Position numbers and translations under genes: made by a program. Below are positions 39,632 through 48,653 of a stretch of DNA of 64,000 bases, in pieces. The stretch's first letter is position 1, and the number at the start of each line of letters is the position of its first letter. Location: the NCBI RefSeq assembly GCF_001468125.1, contig NZ_LNYT01000006.1, positions 1-64,000 of the forward strand, in the 5' to 3' direction. This DNA is from Legionella rubrilucens (lineage in GTDB: Bacteria > Pseudomonadota > Gammaproteobacteria > Legionellales > Legionellaceae). A model generated the notes under the pieces. It saw nothing but the letters and a program-made list of their open reading frames with translations. It was not told the DNA's origin and ran no database searches.

Positions 39632-39910
39632 TTATTTGGCTGAAGAAGGTTGCGCTGGCGGTGTCAGTTGGCCGCCAACTATCCGCTCACAGACACCGGA
39701 CGGCAGCAGGATAAAGGCATCGGCCTGTCGATCTTGAGTGGCTGAACCGGCACAGGAGGCTTTGGCCGTGGAACAATCATTCATGCCGGCTTTGACAATC
39801 CCATAACATTTTTCACTGGGGGCTGGCGTCGATTCGGCGATGACCGATTGATTGACTGTGGCGGCTATAAAAGCGCTCAGGGCTGAGCGAATTATTTTTT
39901 CTTTGTTCAT
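39632..39910 (-). CDS. bufA1: DUF2282 peptide, bufferin-type RiPP precursor (BufA1-like)
   Basis: 92 residues with a signal peptide (to about Ala25). The mature part has the four conserved Cys of the DUF2282 group: EKCYGIVKAGMNDC (Cys35, Cys46), ASCAG (Cys53) and GVCERI (Cys74). Such peptides are modified at central Cys residues by a DUF692 (MNIO) enzyme with a DUF2063 partner, exported, and bind copper. Start at 39910 after AAGGAG; a longer frame to 40030 lies inside the DUF2063 gene. The usual order is precursor first; here it follows its modification genes. Confidence 0.88.
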   Translation of the reverse strand: MNKEKIIRSALSAFIAATVNQSVIAESTPAPSEKCYGIVKAGMNDCSTAKASCAGSATQDRQADAFILLPSGVCERIVGGQLTPPAQPSSAK

Positions 39911-39915
39911 GTGAA

Positions 39916-40710
39916 TTACTCCTTGAATGAAAAGTTGACAATCATCTGGGACTGCACCCATTTCTGCAGCAGGTTGGCAGCGCGTAGACCTACCTCGTCT
40001 TCGCCGTGCCATTGACACAAACCCAGGCATATCTCGCCAAAGGCTTGCCCCTGTTGTAAAGCGCTCATCGCCCAGGTTTCATCAGGCGTCATCAGGTAAA
40101 AACGATTACAGTACGCCTGCCGCCACAGCAGCCAGCATTGCGTGTCATTTTTGCTGGCGGCAGGCGGCGCCTCTTCCTGATTAAGGGCTTCCCAAAGGGC
40201 TGGGACATTCCATGACAAGGCTAAGGTTTGCAGGGACGGATGCGTTTTAAAGCGAAGGTTTTCCCAGTGTTCAGGCGGGATCAGAGCCATCTCGTCCAAG
40301 GTCACTGCCGAGGCGTCTTCAGCATCAAACGCCAGCGCCATGGCCCATTCAAATTCAGCCAGTTCGGCAACCATGCCGTATTCGTCATGCAAATGGCCCG
40401 CTAAAAAATGGGCAAACTGGTGGCCGAACCAGCGAATGGAGCGATTCGACGACGGGTATTTTGCTGAATACTCTGAACCGAAACGCGCGAATGCGTCCTC
40501 ACCGAGATACCGTTTCAGGCAGGGGAAATTATTCGATAACGCATCCAACAGGCGCATTTGATAAGCCTCTTTGTAAATGCGCGCTCGCGTACTGGCCGAA
40601 ACGGTTGGGGTGGAAACAATGACATCCTGTAAAGCATGGCCGGTAAAATCAGCGTCCTTCGTCAATAGATAGGCCTGCATTTGCCGTTGAATAGCCGAAA
40701 GAGTCGTCAT
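39916..40710 (-). CDS. bufC: DUF2063 protein, partner of the MNIO enzyme (BufC-like)
   Basis: 264 residues. [13 protein letters not shown] and [32 protein letters not shown] (in part) are the N-terminal DUF2063 domain, once called DNA-binding, now known as the precursor-recognition partner of MNIO enzymes. [16 protein letters not shown] and the E(F)[13 protein letters not shown] segment follow. It overlaps the DUF692 gene by four bases and is followed five bases later by the DUF2282 precursor. Confidence 0.9.
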   Translation of the reverse strand: MTTLSAIQRQMQAYLLTKDADFTGHALQDVIVSTPTVSASTRARIYKEAYQMRLLDALSNNFPCLKRYLGEDAFARFGSEYSAKYPSSNRSIRWFGHQFAHFLAGHLHDEYGMVAELAEFEWAMALAFDAEDASAVTLDEMALIPPEHWENLRFKTHPSLQTLALSWNVPALWEALNQEEAPPAASKNDTQCWLLWRQAYCNRFYLMTPDETWAMSALQQGQAFGEICLGLCQWHGEDEVGLRAANLLQKWVQSQMIVNFSFKE

Positions 40711-41558
40711 GATACTGGCTCCCTCGCCAGGCAGCGGGCGGTAATGGCCCTGGCCTTGTTCAATTCATTCAGCAACTCATTGAGCGGCGGGATATGATCA
40801 TCCCGTTCAATCAGGGTAGAAACCTGGCCAAAACGCTCAATCACCTGAGCATAGAGCGCCCACACTTCGGTACTAACCGGTGCGTCATGCGTGTCCACAA
40901 TGTAATGCCCCTGGTGCGAGTGACCTGCCAGGTGGATTTGCTTTACCCGTTCATGCGGAAGGGCGTTCAGGTAGGTGAGGGGATTAAACTGATGATTGAC
41001 CGAACTGACATACACATTATTGACGTCAAGCAGCAGGTAACAGTCAGCCCGCTGGCTTATCTCCTTGATAAATTCCCATTCCGGCATTTCGGACGCGGTG
41101 TAGGTGAGGTAACTTGAGACGTTTTCAATTAACAACTGCCTTCCCAGGTAATCCTGAACCTGTTTAATGCGGGGAACAATATGATCGATCGCTTCCTGCG
41201 TGTAGGGAACCGGCAGCAAATCATGCATGTTCAGGTGGTCAATGCCAGTCCAGCACAAATGATCGGAAATCCATGCCGGCTCAATGCGTTCGGCCAGTCG
41301 TTTTACCTGGCTTAAGTAGTCCCAATCCAACGTATCCATGCTGGCGATGGAAAGGGAAACACCGTGCATAACCAGCGGATAGTGTTGTCTAATTTCGTCA
41401 AGAAAATAATGGGGTTTGCCGCCAGGAACCAGGTAATTTTCCGTAATGATTTCAAACCAGTCGATCCTGGGTTTATGTTCTAAAATATCAAGGTAATGTT
41501 CAGTCCGAAGCCCCAGGCCAAATCCAAGGAAAGGAAAACGATTGTCAGAGGAAGTCAT
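40707..41558 (-). CDS. bufB: DUF692 multinuclear non-heme iron oxidative enzyme (BufB-like)
   Basis: 283 residues, TIM-barrel MNIO family. Iron ligands are expected among the conserved His, Asp and Glu in [46 protein letters not shown] and IVDTHDAPV. It would oxidise Cys residues of the DUF2282 peptide (to thiooxazole-type groups in the described bufferins). First intact gene of a six-gene minus-strand operon; a two-Cys mini-gene with a frameshift lies 45 bases upstream. Confidence 0.92.
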   Translation of the reverse strand: MTSSDNRFPFLGFGLGLRTEHYLDILEHKPRIDWFEIITENYLVPGGKPHYFLDEIRQHYPLVMHGVSLSIASMDTLDWDYLSQVKRLAERIEPAWISDHLCWTGIDHLNMHDLLPVPYTQEAIDHIVPRIKQVQDYLGRQLLIENVSSYLTYTASEMPEWEFIKEISQRADCYLLLDVNNVYVSSVNHQFNPLTYLNALPHERVKQIHLAGHSHQGHYIVDTHDAPVSTEVWALYAQVIERFGQVSTLIERDDHIPPLNELLNELNKARAITARCLAREPVS

Positions 41559-41603
41559 ACATAATCCGGCTTGAAACCAGGTGGTTGGCCACCTGGTCAG
41601 AAA

Positions 41604-41692
41604 TTATTCCGCTTTCCCACCGACTTGCTTGCATTGTTCAGCCGTCAGATGAACATCGCTAATGCTGCACCCGTTAAATGTAATTTCTTCAT
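41604..41692 (-). pseudogene. frameshifted two-cysteine mini-gene upstream of bufB
   Basis: An ATG at 41692 with AAGGAATTTT in front opens a frame that stops after 15 codons (MKKLHLTGAALAMFI). The adjacent frame runs on through a Cys-containing peptide, CSISDVHLTAEQCKQVGGKA, to TAA at 41604-41606. The span of 89 bases is one short of 30 codons, and one extra A in the AAGAAA stretch would give a continuous 29-residue peptide with two Cys. It could be a second modified peptide of the MNIO operon, a leader, a sequencing error or a true pseudogene. Confidence 0.4.
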
Positions 41693-41747
41693 AAAATTCC
41701 TTTTTTAGTAGTGGGAATGACCGAGCAATCTGACCCCGGTTTCATTA

Positions 41748-41796
41748 ATTTAAAATGAATACAACAGTTTAGCAAGAGAAAATGATTCTCATTTAG
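41748..41796 (-). promoter_or_regulatory. Fur-like box and promoter of the bufferin-YceI operon
   Basis: The minus strand at 41796-41778 matches the 19-base Fur consensus in 14 positions (core TGAGAATCATTTTC). Downstream lie TTGCTA (41775-41770), 16 bases and TTAAAT (41753-41748). The box covers the stop codon of the upstream MFS gene and touches the -35. Iron control of the operon is therefore plausible but untested. Confidence 0.5.
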
Positions 41797-42970
41797 CTTC
41801 CGCTTCCTTACAAAAATAACTGGCTGCCAGACAAAGCAGCGAACAGAAAAAGAAGCTGTAAGGGAAAACAAGCGGCTCATTAACCAGTAGCACGCCAACC
41901 ACCCCGCCCAGGACCGCCGAAATCGAATTTCTAACGGTATTGAGCAGGGCAATGGCTGTACTGGTCTCGTGCGTGTAATTGGCTATGGCTAAAGAAAAAG
42001 CGGGAGGATTGGTCAGCGTCACACCCGCATTAATGAATAAAAGCGGCATAAGGCTCCAAAGCGTTAAACCCTGCTCATAAAACAAAATCAGGCAAAGCAG
42101 GGATCCAAAGACCATAATCCAGCTACCCTGACGTATGCTGGTGGTTAAACTCTGGCTTCTCCGCAGGTAAATACCTAAAAAATTACCGCCAATGAGGATA
42201 AAACCATTGCTGGCGAAGAGAATGGAGAACCAGAAGGGGGACAGGCCCAGATTATCAATCAGGAGGTAGGCAATATTGACTACAGCGATCATCACGCAGG
42301 AAAATGCGGTGGTAATAATGGCCGTCGTAATCCACAGCTGCGGATGTCCCGCCAGCTTGCGGTAAGACAGCAATGAGGTTTTAAATGTTAAACGATGGGA
42401 TTTTCGCGACCAGTAGACCGATTCATGTACCAGAGGAGAAACCAGAAGCAGCAGAATGATCGCCACCATCAGCATAAAAAGAAAATCAGCCCGCCAGCCA
42501 AAATGAACAAAAATAAACGAGCCGAGCAGCGGCGCAAAAATAGGGGAGACAGACACAATCATGGAAATATGCGACAACAGACGCGCTCTGGCAGTATTGT
42601 CTTCCTCATCGCGAGTACAGGAAAAGGCAACAATGTTGGCACAACACACCGCAAATCCCTGCAGGCCCCGCCCAAGAATAAGAATTTCAATGCTGGGTGC
42701 CAGCATGCAGGCGATGGTTGCCAGCAGGAACAGGTAAAAACTGAAGCGCAATACCCCCCGTCGACCGTAGTGATCCACCAGCGGCCCCCAAAAAAGCTGC
42801 GACAAGCCGAAAACAAAGAAAAATAAGCTTAAAGTTAACTGACCGAGTGCATGACTTGTATTAAAATAGGCGGTGATAGCCGGCAGGGCAGGCTGATATA
42901 GATCAAAGACAAGCAGAGAAAAGGCAGACAGGGAAGCCAGATAAAGAAAAGGGGTTTTAGTCAAGTGCAT
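41789..42970 (-). CDS. MFS transporter, Bcr/CflA-type drug efflux
   Basis: 393 residues with 12 membrane segments. LFVFGLSQLFWGPLVDHYGRR is motif A, with RGLQGFAVCCANIVAFSCTRD (in part) and a 14-TMS-free layout typical of the Bcr/CflA group that exports drugs or small metabolites by proton antiport. The substrate is unknown. It is divergent from anmK (66 bases) and lies upstream of the bufferin operon; the Fur-like box overlaps its stop. Confidence 0.88.
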   Translation of the reverse strand: MHLTKTPFLYLASLSAFSLLVFDLYQPALPAITAYFNTSHALGQLTLSLFFFVFGLSQLFWGPLVDHYGRRGVLRFSFYLFLLATIACMLAPSIEILILGRGLQGFAVCCANIVAFSCTRDEEDNTARARLLSHISMIVSVSPIFAPLLGSFIFVHFGWRADFLFMLMVAIILLLLVSPLVHESVYWSRKSHRLTFKTSLLSYRKLAGHPQLWITTAIITTAFSCVMIAVVNIAYLLIDNLGLSPFWFSILFASNGFILIGGNFLGIYLRRSQSLTTSIRQGSWIMVFGSLLCLILFYEQGLTLWSLMPLLFINAGVTLTNPPAFSLAIANYTHETSTAIALLNTVRNSISAVLGGVVGVLLVNEPLVFPYSFFFCSLLCLAASYFCKEAEAK

Positions 42971-43036
42971 GATCTCCGGGTGACCTCACGAGGCAACGCC
43001 CAAGCATAACTTAAAAGACGCAAAAATGGATAGATT

Positions 43037-44149
43037 ATGAATTTATTTATTGGACTCATGTCCGGAACCAGCATGGATGGTATCGATGCCGCCCTGGTGG
43101 ATTTGTCCACTCAGACCTTGATTGAGGGCCTGACCATTCCCTATAGTTCATTGGCGCGTGATGCCATTCAGGACGTGCTGGAAGGCCGTCACACGCTGGG
43201 TTCCTACAGTCAGTTAAATACCCTGTTGGGACGGGAATTTGCAGGGGCCGTACGGCAATTACTGAAAAAAACCGCAGTCCCATCCAGCCGAGTCAAAGCC
43301 ATTGGCAGCCATGGGCAGACTCTTTGCCACAATGCACAGGCAGCCATTCCCTACACTGTGCAATTGGGGTGCGGCCATACCATCGCTGAATTGACTGGCA
43401 TTACCGTGGTGGCTGATTTCAGAACACGGGATTTGGTATTGGGCGGACAAGGTGCACCGTTTGCACCGATTTATCACCAGGCCCTGTTTAGTCATTTACC
43501 CCTCCCTCTGGCTGTGGTCAATGTTGGCGGCATAGCCAATCTGACCTGGTTAAACCACCACGAAGTCAGTGGTTTTGATACGGGACCCGGGAATTGCCTG
43601 ATGGACGCCTGGATCAGCAGGCATCAGCATCAGCCCTTTGACCGATATGGGGCCTGGGCGGCCAGCGGTACGGTTATTGATGAGTTATTACACAGCCTGC
43701 TGACCGATCCTTATTTTAATCAACCAGCGCCTAAAAGCCTGGGTAAGGAATACTTTAATGACGAATGGCTTCATACCAGGCTAAAACCCGGTTACCTGCC
43801 ACAGGATGTCCAGGCCACTTTGCTGGCCTTGACCGCGGTCACTGTCGCTGACAGCATCAAAGCACAGGCGTTAACACCAAGCCAGGTGCTGATTTGCGGC
43901 GGTGGCGCCCATAACGAGCGGTTATTGAGGGTGTTGCAGCAGCAGCTCCCGGAAATCAAGGTACAGAGTACCGCAAAGACCGGTATTAACCCTGATTTTC
44001 TTGAAGCGCAACTGTTTGCCTGGCTGGCAGAAAAAACCCTGACCTGCACGCCGCTGGACCTAAGTCAGGTCACTGGCGCCAAAGGCCGGGCAGTACTTGG
44101 CGCCATCTATGCGGCGGGGATTGACAAACGAATTTCCGTTGAGGTGTAA
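43037..44149 (+). CDS. anmK: anhydro-N-acetylmuramic acid kinase
   Basis: 370 residues. It phosphorylates and opens 1,6-anhydroMurNAc during peptidoglycan recycling. GLMSGTSMDGIDAALVD is the N-terminal nucleotide motif; IGSHGQTLCHN, VADFRTRDLVLGGQGAPFAP (in part), VNVGGIANLTWL and FDTGPGNCLMDAWI follow. The length is standard. Ribosome site GGATAG. Confidence 0.96.
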   Translation: MNLFIGLMSGTSMDGIDAALVDLSTQTLIEGLTIPYSSLARDAIQDVLEGRHTLGSYSQLNTLLGREFAGAVRQLLKKTAVPSSRVKAIGSHGQTLCHNAQAAIPYTVQLGCGHTIAELTGITVVADFRTRDLVLGGQGAPFAPIYHQALFSHLPLPLAVVNVGGIANLTWLNHHEVSGFDTGPGNCLMDAWISRHQHQPFDRYGAWAASGTVIDELLHSLLTDPYFNQPAPKSLGKEYFNDEWLHTRLKPGYLPQDVQATLLALTAVTVADSIKAQALTPSQVLICGGGAHNERLLRVLQQQLPEIKVQSTAKTGINPDFLEAQLFAWLAEKTLTCTPLDLSQVTGAKGRAVLGAIYAAGIDKRISVEV

Positions 44150-44161
44150 TGTGCGTTTTAA

Positions 44162-45463
44162 TTGCATGAAGACGCCATTTTGAGTACACGCAAGTTAGAT
44201 TTTCAACAGCACAGCCAATTCAGTGCGTATGTCGTTTTTTTATTGTCCGCTACATTTTATCTGTATGAATTCGTTCTGCAGGTAGCGCCAGGGGTCATGG
44301 CTGAATCCATGATGCAAACCTTCAAGGTCAGCGCCGCCGGCTTCGGTATTGTGTCTGCCTTCTATTTTTATGCTTATGCGCCCATGCAACTGCCGGCCGG
44401 GGTGCTGTTTGATCGTTACGGGCCGCGTAAATTAATGACCTATGCCTTGATTCTTTGTGCCCTGGGTTCCTTCTTTTTTGCCTCAACGGACAGCCTGTTT
44501 ACCGCATCACTGGGGCGTTTCCTTATTGGCATTGGTTCGGCTTTTTCCTTTATCGGTGTACTCGTTCTGATTTCCAGGTGGTTTCCGCCGCAACAGTTTG
44601 CGCTGCTGGCGGGTATCGCTCAATTAATGAGCTCTGTCGGCGCCATGTTCGGTGAAATGCCTTTAGCAGCCTTGATCGAAGCAGTGGGTTGGCGTAATGC
44701 CAGTTTTCTTCTGGCCGCTGTTGGCTTTCTACTGGCAGCCTTAATCTGGTTTATTATCCGGGATTATCCCCATCAACCGACTCAAACCCCACCGAAGCGG
44801 GCTTTTATTGATGAATGGAAGCGTTTGTTGAGTGTCTGGCGTCAATCCTATACCTGGTATACAGGCGCTTACGCCTGCACCATCTGGACGCCCATTGCGG
44901 TGTTTGCCGCCTTATGGGGTGTGCCTTATTTACAGCAAAAGTTTCAGATAAGCGTGATTGCCGCGTCCGGTTTATGCAGCATGATCTGGTTGGGTATTGG
45001 CGTCGGCAGCCCGCTTCTGGGGTGGGTCAGTGATCGCATTGCCAGCCGCCGTATTGCTTTAGGCTTAAGCTCGGTTTTTGGCTTGGGCGCTACCCTGTTC
45101 CTGCTTTATGTTCCCAACGTTTCTCTGGGATCAATGTATTTCATTCTGTTTATGCTTGGCATGGGTGCGGGTGGTCAAACGGTCAGTTTTGCCGTAATTA
45201 AAGACAATAATCCACCTGAACTGGTGGGAACTGCCTCCGGATTTAATAATTTATCCGTGTTAATCGGCGGCGCCGTGTTTCAGCCATTGGTCGGTGTGTT
45301 TCTACACCAGAGCGAGGGTTGGTATAAGGTGAATGGTGTTCATGTCTACACCGTCGCCAGCTACAACAAGGCCTTGCTGGTCATGCCATGCTGTTTCCTG
45401 CTTAGCCTTATCATCACGCTCTTCTTCCTTAAGGAATCGCACCCGGGCCGTCATGCCGGCTGA
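44162..45463 (+). CDS. MFS transporter
   Basis: 433 residues with 12 membrane segments; LPAGVLFDRYGPRKLMTYALI is motif A and WVSDRIASRRIAL the second copy. It resembles the anion:cation/hexuronate group that Legionella uses for nutrients and siderophore-like compounds; I cannot name the substrate. The start is a TTG at 44162, or a TTG at 44180 (MSTRKLDF) which has GAAG at a better distance. The stop is directly followed by the stop of the convergent squalene-synthase-like gene, with no base between. Confidence 0.86.
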   Translation: MHEDAILSTRKLDFQQHSQFSAYVVFLLSATFYLYEFVLQVAPGVMAESMMQTFKVSAAGFGIVSAFYFYAYAPMQLPAGVLFDRYGPRKLMTYALILCALGSFFFASTDSLFTASLGRFLIGIGSAFSFIGVLVLISRWFPPQQFALLAGIAQLMSSVGAMFGEMPLAALIEAVGWRNASFLLAAVGFLLAALIWFIIRDYPHQPTQTPPKRAFIDEWKRLLSVWRQSYTWYTGAYACTIWTPIAVFAALWGVPYLQQKFQISVIAASGLCSMIWLGIGVGSPLLGWVSDRIASRRIALGLSSVFGLGATLFLLYVPNVSLGSMYFILFMLGMGAGGQTVSFAVIKDNNPPELVGTASGFNNLSVLIGGAVFQPLVGVFLHQSEGWYKVNGVHVYTVASYNKALLVMPCCFLLSLIITLFFLKESHPGRHAG

Positions 45464-46420
45464 CTACAGATTGAGCTCGGCAAACTTCTCCATACCGCGC
45501 TGACAGTAGGAATAAAGCTCCCGGGTGCAGTTTGCCCGGGATTTTCTCGAAATTTTCTTGTATAGAGAAAAGACATAAGATGACGACGGCTTGAATTTTG
45601 TCTCTTTTAAAACCGCCGGGTTATCGATCATCTGCAGCACATGACTAATGGACAGATAGAGCACAAAACGCACAAAATTTTCAAATTGACTGTCGCAGTA
45701 CGGCAACGCCTCCAGATAACGAATGGCTGGAAGCGCCTCATTAACCAAGGCGTCTTTGCATAAAATATTTAATGACTGCAGAGGGGAATGGCTTGCGGTG
45801 ATGCTTTTAGGCCAGCGGCTTTTCTTTAAAATAAACGTGTCTTCATAGTAATCACGTAAATTATTGGTTTTCTGCAGTAGTAAGCCCACGTGTCTGCTTA
45901 AGGCCATCAGCTCATTCCCACTGTCCGTAAATCCGTAGGCGTAAGACACCAGGGCGGTTAAAAATTCACCTACGACTCCCGCGGAGTAATAACAGTAGTC
46001 ATTCAAAGCCGCCAGATCATCGATGGACGTGTTGAGGTATTTTTTCATCCCGTCCTTCATCATCGTGCAATAGTGGAGGCACAAGGCTTTTTCATGGTCA
46101 TCAAGGCGATTGTACAACGCCATAATCCAGGGGTAATAATGAAATTTTTTAGTTTCTTCTCCAGGCAGAGACAGAATAGACTTAAGCAGCGACTCATCCG
46201 GCTTCGCTTGCGATAAACTCACTAGAAAATCATCCAGGTGCTCGCATTTTTCAGGAGGGCTTAAATCGTTGGAATCTTCAATAATATCCAGAAGCTTGTT
46301 CAGATTGTATTGGCAAAGAATAGGGGATTTTAAAGGGGCGGTTAACAGAAGAATAGGCACAGAAAAGCTTTGCGATTCTCCCAGCAGAAAGGCTTCATTT
46401 TGTTGCATAACCTCATTCAT
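45464..46420 (-). CDS. squalene/phytoene synthase-like protein
   Basis: 318 residues. Both aspartate-rich motifs of head-to-head prenyl synthases are present: LLDIIEDSND (Asp45, Glu48, Asp49) and NNLRDYYEDT (Asp190, Glu193, Asp194). SFSVPILLLTAPLKSPILC precedes the first, and SAGVVGEFLTALVSYAYG and LSRHVGLLLQKTNNLRDYYED (in part) are close to squalene synthases. It probably condenses two farnesyl diphosphates, giving squalene or a related C30 product. No hopanoid cyclase is nearby. It is downstream of a family 2 glycosyltransferase (14-base gap), so a glycosylated terpenoid is conceivable. Confidence 0.8.
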   Translation of the reverse strand: MNEVMQQNEAFLLGESQSFSVPILLLTAPLKSPILCQYNLNKLLDIIEDSNDLSPPEKCEHLDDFLVSLSQAKPDESLLKSILSLPGEETKKFHYYPWIMALYNRLDDHEKALCLHYCTMMKDGMKKYLNTSIDDLAALNDYCYYSAGVVGEFLTALVSYAYGFTDSGNELMALSRHVGLLLQKTNNLRDYYEDTFILKKSRWPKSITASHSPLQSLNILCKDALVNEALPAIRYLEALPYCDSQFENFVRFVLYLSISHVLQMIDNPAVLKETKFKPSSSYVFSLYKKISRKSRANCTRELYSYCQRGMEKFAELNL

Positions 46421-46434
46421 ACATTATCCTGTAG

Positions 46435-47157
46435 CTAATACCAATACTTACAGTTTTTTTTCTGTTTATATTGGTTTCTAAAAAACAATCCGGAAAAAAA
46501 ATCAATGATTAAACCGGAAGAAAGAGGGAACTTATCCAATTTTCGCAAACACAGGGTGGCGTACTTTTTATAAATCACGACGTGTTTGCCGTGTTTCGCC
46601 GCATAACGCTTTAACTCGATGGAGAGGCTGATGTCTTCCGTGGCATAATATGCCTCATCAAAGCCGCCAATGGTTAAAAAAGGTTTTTTTTTGCAAAACA
46701 AAAAGGAGCCAGTACAGCGGGTGAACCATTGGGCATACTTATTCCAGATGAAAAAAAGAAACCGCACCAACGAGGAGATATCCCTGTCAGGTTTAAGCAG
46801 AAAAGAGCCGGCGATGATTTCGGGGTGGCGCAGAATGCTTACGCTGGTGTGAAGCATTTCTTCGCTCATCAGCGTATCCGCATCAAGAAAAATTAATAAG
46901 TCGCCCAACGCATCGCGAGCGCCGCTGTTTCGCACTCGTGCTATGTTGTGCACGGATTCTAAAAGAACCCTGGCCCCGAAGTGTTCTGCGATTTCGGCAG
47001 TATTGTCTGTGGAATTATTATTTACCACAATGACCTCGCCCTTTAAGTTGGAAGGGATAGTCTGCATAGCCTGATAGACGGAATGGAGAGTAGCAGGCAA
47101 CCAGGCTTCCTCATTATAGGCTGGTATAATAATACTGTAGTGATAATTTTCAGACAT
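46435..47157 (-). CDS. family 2 glycosyltransferase
   Basis: 240 residues. SIIIPAYNEEAWLPATL is the GT-A start, VVNNNSTDNT follows, LIFLDADTLM holds the DxD metal motif, and YYATEDISLSIEL carries the general-base ED. A hydrophobic stretch near SLVRFLFFIW may touch the membrane. The closest style is the rSAM-associated / MftF-like small GT2 group; acceptor unknown. It forms an operon with the squalene-synthase-like gene. TATACT at about 47198-47193 may be its -10. Confidence 0.85.
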   Translation of the reverse strand: MSENYHYSIIIPAYNEEAWLPATLHSVYQAMQTIPSNLKGEVIVVNNNSTDNTAEIAEHFGARVLLESVHNIARVRNSGARDALGDLLIFLDADTLMSEEMLHTSVSILRHPEIIAGSFLLKPDRDISSLVRFLFFIWNKYAQWFTRCTGSFLFCKKKPFLTIGGFDEAYYATEDISLSIELKRYAAKHGKHVVIYKKYATLCLRKLDKFPLSSGLIIDFFSGLFFRNQYKQKKNCKYWY

Positions 47158-47208
47158 AAAACCAAACGTGATTAACGTGATACCTTGTTAAAGTATAGTC
47201 TTCTTCAC

Positions 47209-47346
47209 TTATTCAGTATTGGGCTCTTCCCGCTCAGAAGGTTCAGGCTCTGGGGTATTGTCCTGACCAGGCTCAACATCATTGGGCAGGGAGGGATCTT
47301 CCAGAGGAAAATCAGGTATTTCAGTGGGTTTGTCCGGGTTTTGCAT
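47209..47346 (-). CDS. very small acidic proline-rich protein
   Basis: 45 residues (MQNPDKPTEIPDFPLEDPS and so on), almost only Pro, Glu, Asp, Asn and Ser, probably disordered. AAAGGATT lies nine bases before the ATG and the frame closes with TAA at 47209-47211. Two other short Pro/Asp-rich proteins lie within 3.5 kb (48891 and 50475), which raises its credibility. Function unknown. Confidence 0.5.
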   Translation of the reverse strand: MQNPDKPTEIPDFPLEDPSLPNDVEPGQDNTPEPEPSEREEPNTE

Positions 47347-47429
47347 TGTTCTAATCCTTTCTGTTTTCTTTCATTATAGCGTTGTACCGGCGACTATACT
47401 GATATTAGCAACACAACAATGGAAACAGG

Positions 47430-48476
47430 ATGACAGAATCACTGTATTCAGAGGAAGAATGTGAGCGTGTTGCCCGACTTGCCTCGCTGCGTTATGTCAA
47501 AGACACGATGCCCGGGATAACGCGCCAGAAACAGGGCGAGGAATTTATTTATTTTAAAGAGGGTAAACCATTAACCGATGCAAACGTTCTGGCCCGCATA
47601 AAAAAACTTGCCATTCCTCCAGCCTATCAGGACGTATGGATATGTCCCTATGAAAATGGGCACATTCAGGCTACAGGCCGCGATAAAAACAATCGAAAAC
47701 AATACCGCTACCATCCGCTCTGGTTTAAAGTTCGCAATCAGCAAAAATTCACGACCATGATTGAGTTTGGCCAGTCCCTGCCTCTAATCAAGCGCCACAT
47801 CAGCCGCGAGCTGAACAAGCCGGCTCAATTGAATCGAGCGCAGGTTATTTGTGCCATTATTTATTTGCTTTACCATTACAACGTGCGGGTAGGGAATGCG
47901 GTTTATGCAAGACAAAATAAATCGTACGGGTTAACCACGTTAAGGAAAAAACATCTCTCTTTGAAAAGGAATAAAGCAATACTTAATTTCAGAGGAAAAA
48001 ATGCAAAATTATGGAGAATAATATTAAGTGACAGTCGAATTATAAAAATATTAAAAAAATGCGAAGAAATATCGGGTTATGAATTATTCAAATACGTCGA
48101 TGAAAATAATTCATTAACTGTTGTTACGTCCCAGGAGGTAAACTTTTATCTAAAAAACATTACCAATTACCCATTCACAGCCAAAGATTTTCGCACCTGG
48201 ATTGCCTGCCGTGAAACACTCTGCCGTTTAATTCGATACAACCCCTGCGAGGATGCATCTGATCCGTTTAATGACATCATTAAACAGGTTTCAAAACTCA
48301 TGGGTCATACGCCTGCCATCTGCCAGAAAAACTATATCCATCCCGATATTATTTTATCCTGGAAGGCTGAAAGCCTCCGCGAATGGGCAAATAAAAATCA
48401 CGATAAAATTGCGCATCTTACGGATGATAAAATCTTGCTTTTATGGCTTAAATCAAATAAAAAAAGAACTAAATAA
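47430..48476 (+). CDS. type IB DNA topoisomerase (poxvirus/bacterial type)
   Basis: 348 residues. It relaxes supercoils through a 3'-phosphotyrosine. The catalytic Tyr302 is in CQKNYIHPDI, with the expected Arg/Lys/Arg residues in IYLLYHYNVRVGN, FRGKNAK and DFRTWIACRETL. ITRQKQGEEFIYF and IPPAYQDVWICPYENGHIQA (in part) are the N-terminal domain. Base composition drops to AT-rich within 47930-48120 and after the stop, which suggests foreign origin or weaker constraint. It heads a run of small stress-type genes. The following 177 bases hold T-rich non-coding DNA. Confidence 0.92.
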   Translation: MTESLYSEEECERVARLASLRYVKDTMPGITRQKQGEEFIYFKEGKPLTDANVLARIKKLAIPPAYQDVWICPYENGHIQATGRDKNNRKQYRYHPLWFKVRNQQKFTTMIEFGQSLPLIKRHISRELNKPAQLNRAQVICAIIYLLYHYNVRVGNAVYARQNKSYGLTTLRKKHLSLKRNKAILNFRGKNAKLWRIILSDSRIIKILKKCEEISGYELFKYVDENNSLTVVTSQEVNFYLKNITNYPFTAKDFRTWIACRETLCRLIRYNPCEDASDPFNDIIKQVSKLMGHTPAICQKNYIHPDIILSWKAESLREWANKNHDKIAHLTDDKILLLWLKSNKKRTK

Positions 48477-48653
48477 TCATTTTTTTTTAAAATTTTCCGA
48501 TGAAAAATTTGCATTTTTTATCAATCTTTCATGCCTATTTTTTGGTCATAAATTGGCCGTTTTGTTTGACAATTGTCGAAATTATGCTTTAGTTTAAATA
48601 GGGAAATTAAATTGGAGCATGAGGTTAATTCACTAAAAATGGCGGAGATAAAT

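Noticed and set aside
41689-41952. Open frame on the minus strand across the end of the MFS gene and the Fur-like box
   Set aside because: It reads the MFS gene out of frame and covers the promoter region; no ribosome site.
42395-42826. Lys/Arg/Gln-rich open frame on the plus strand within the Bcr-type MFS gene
   Set aside because: The composition is the reverse complement of hydrophobic codons; the MFS protein on the other strand is clear.
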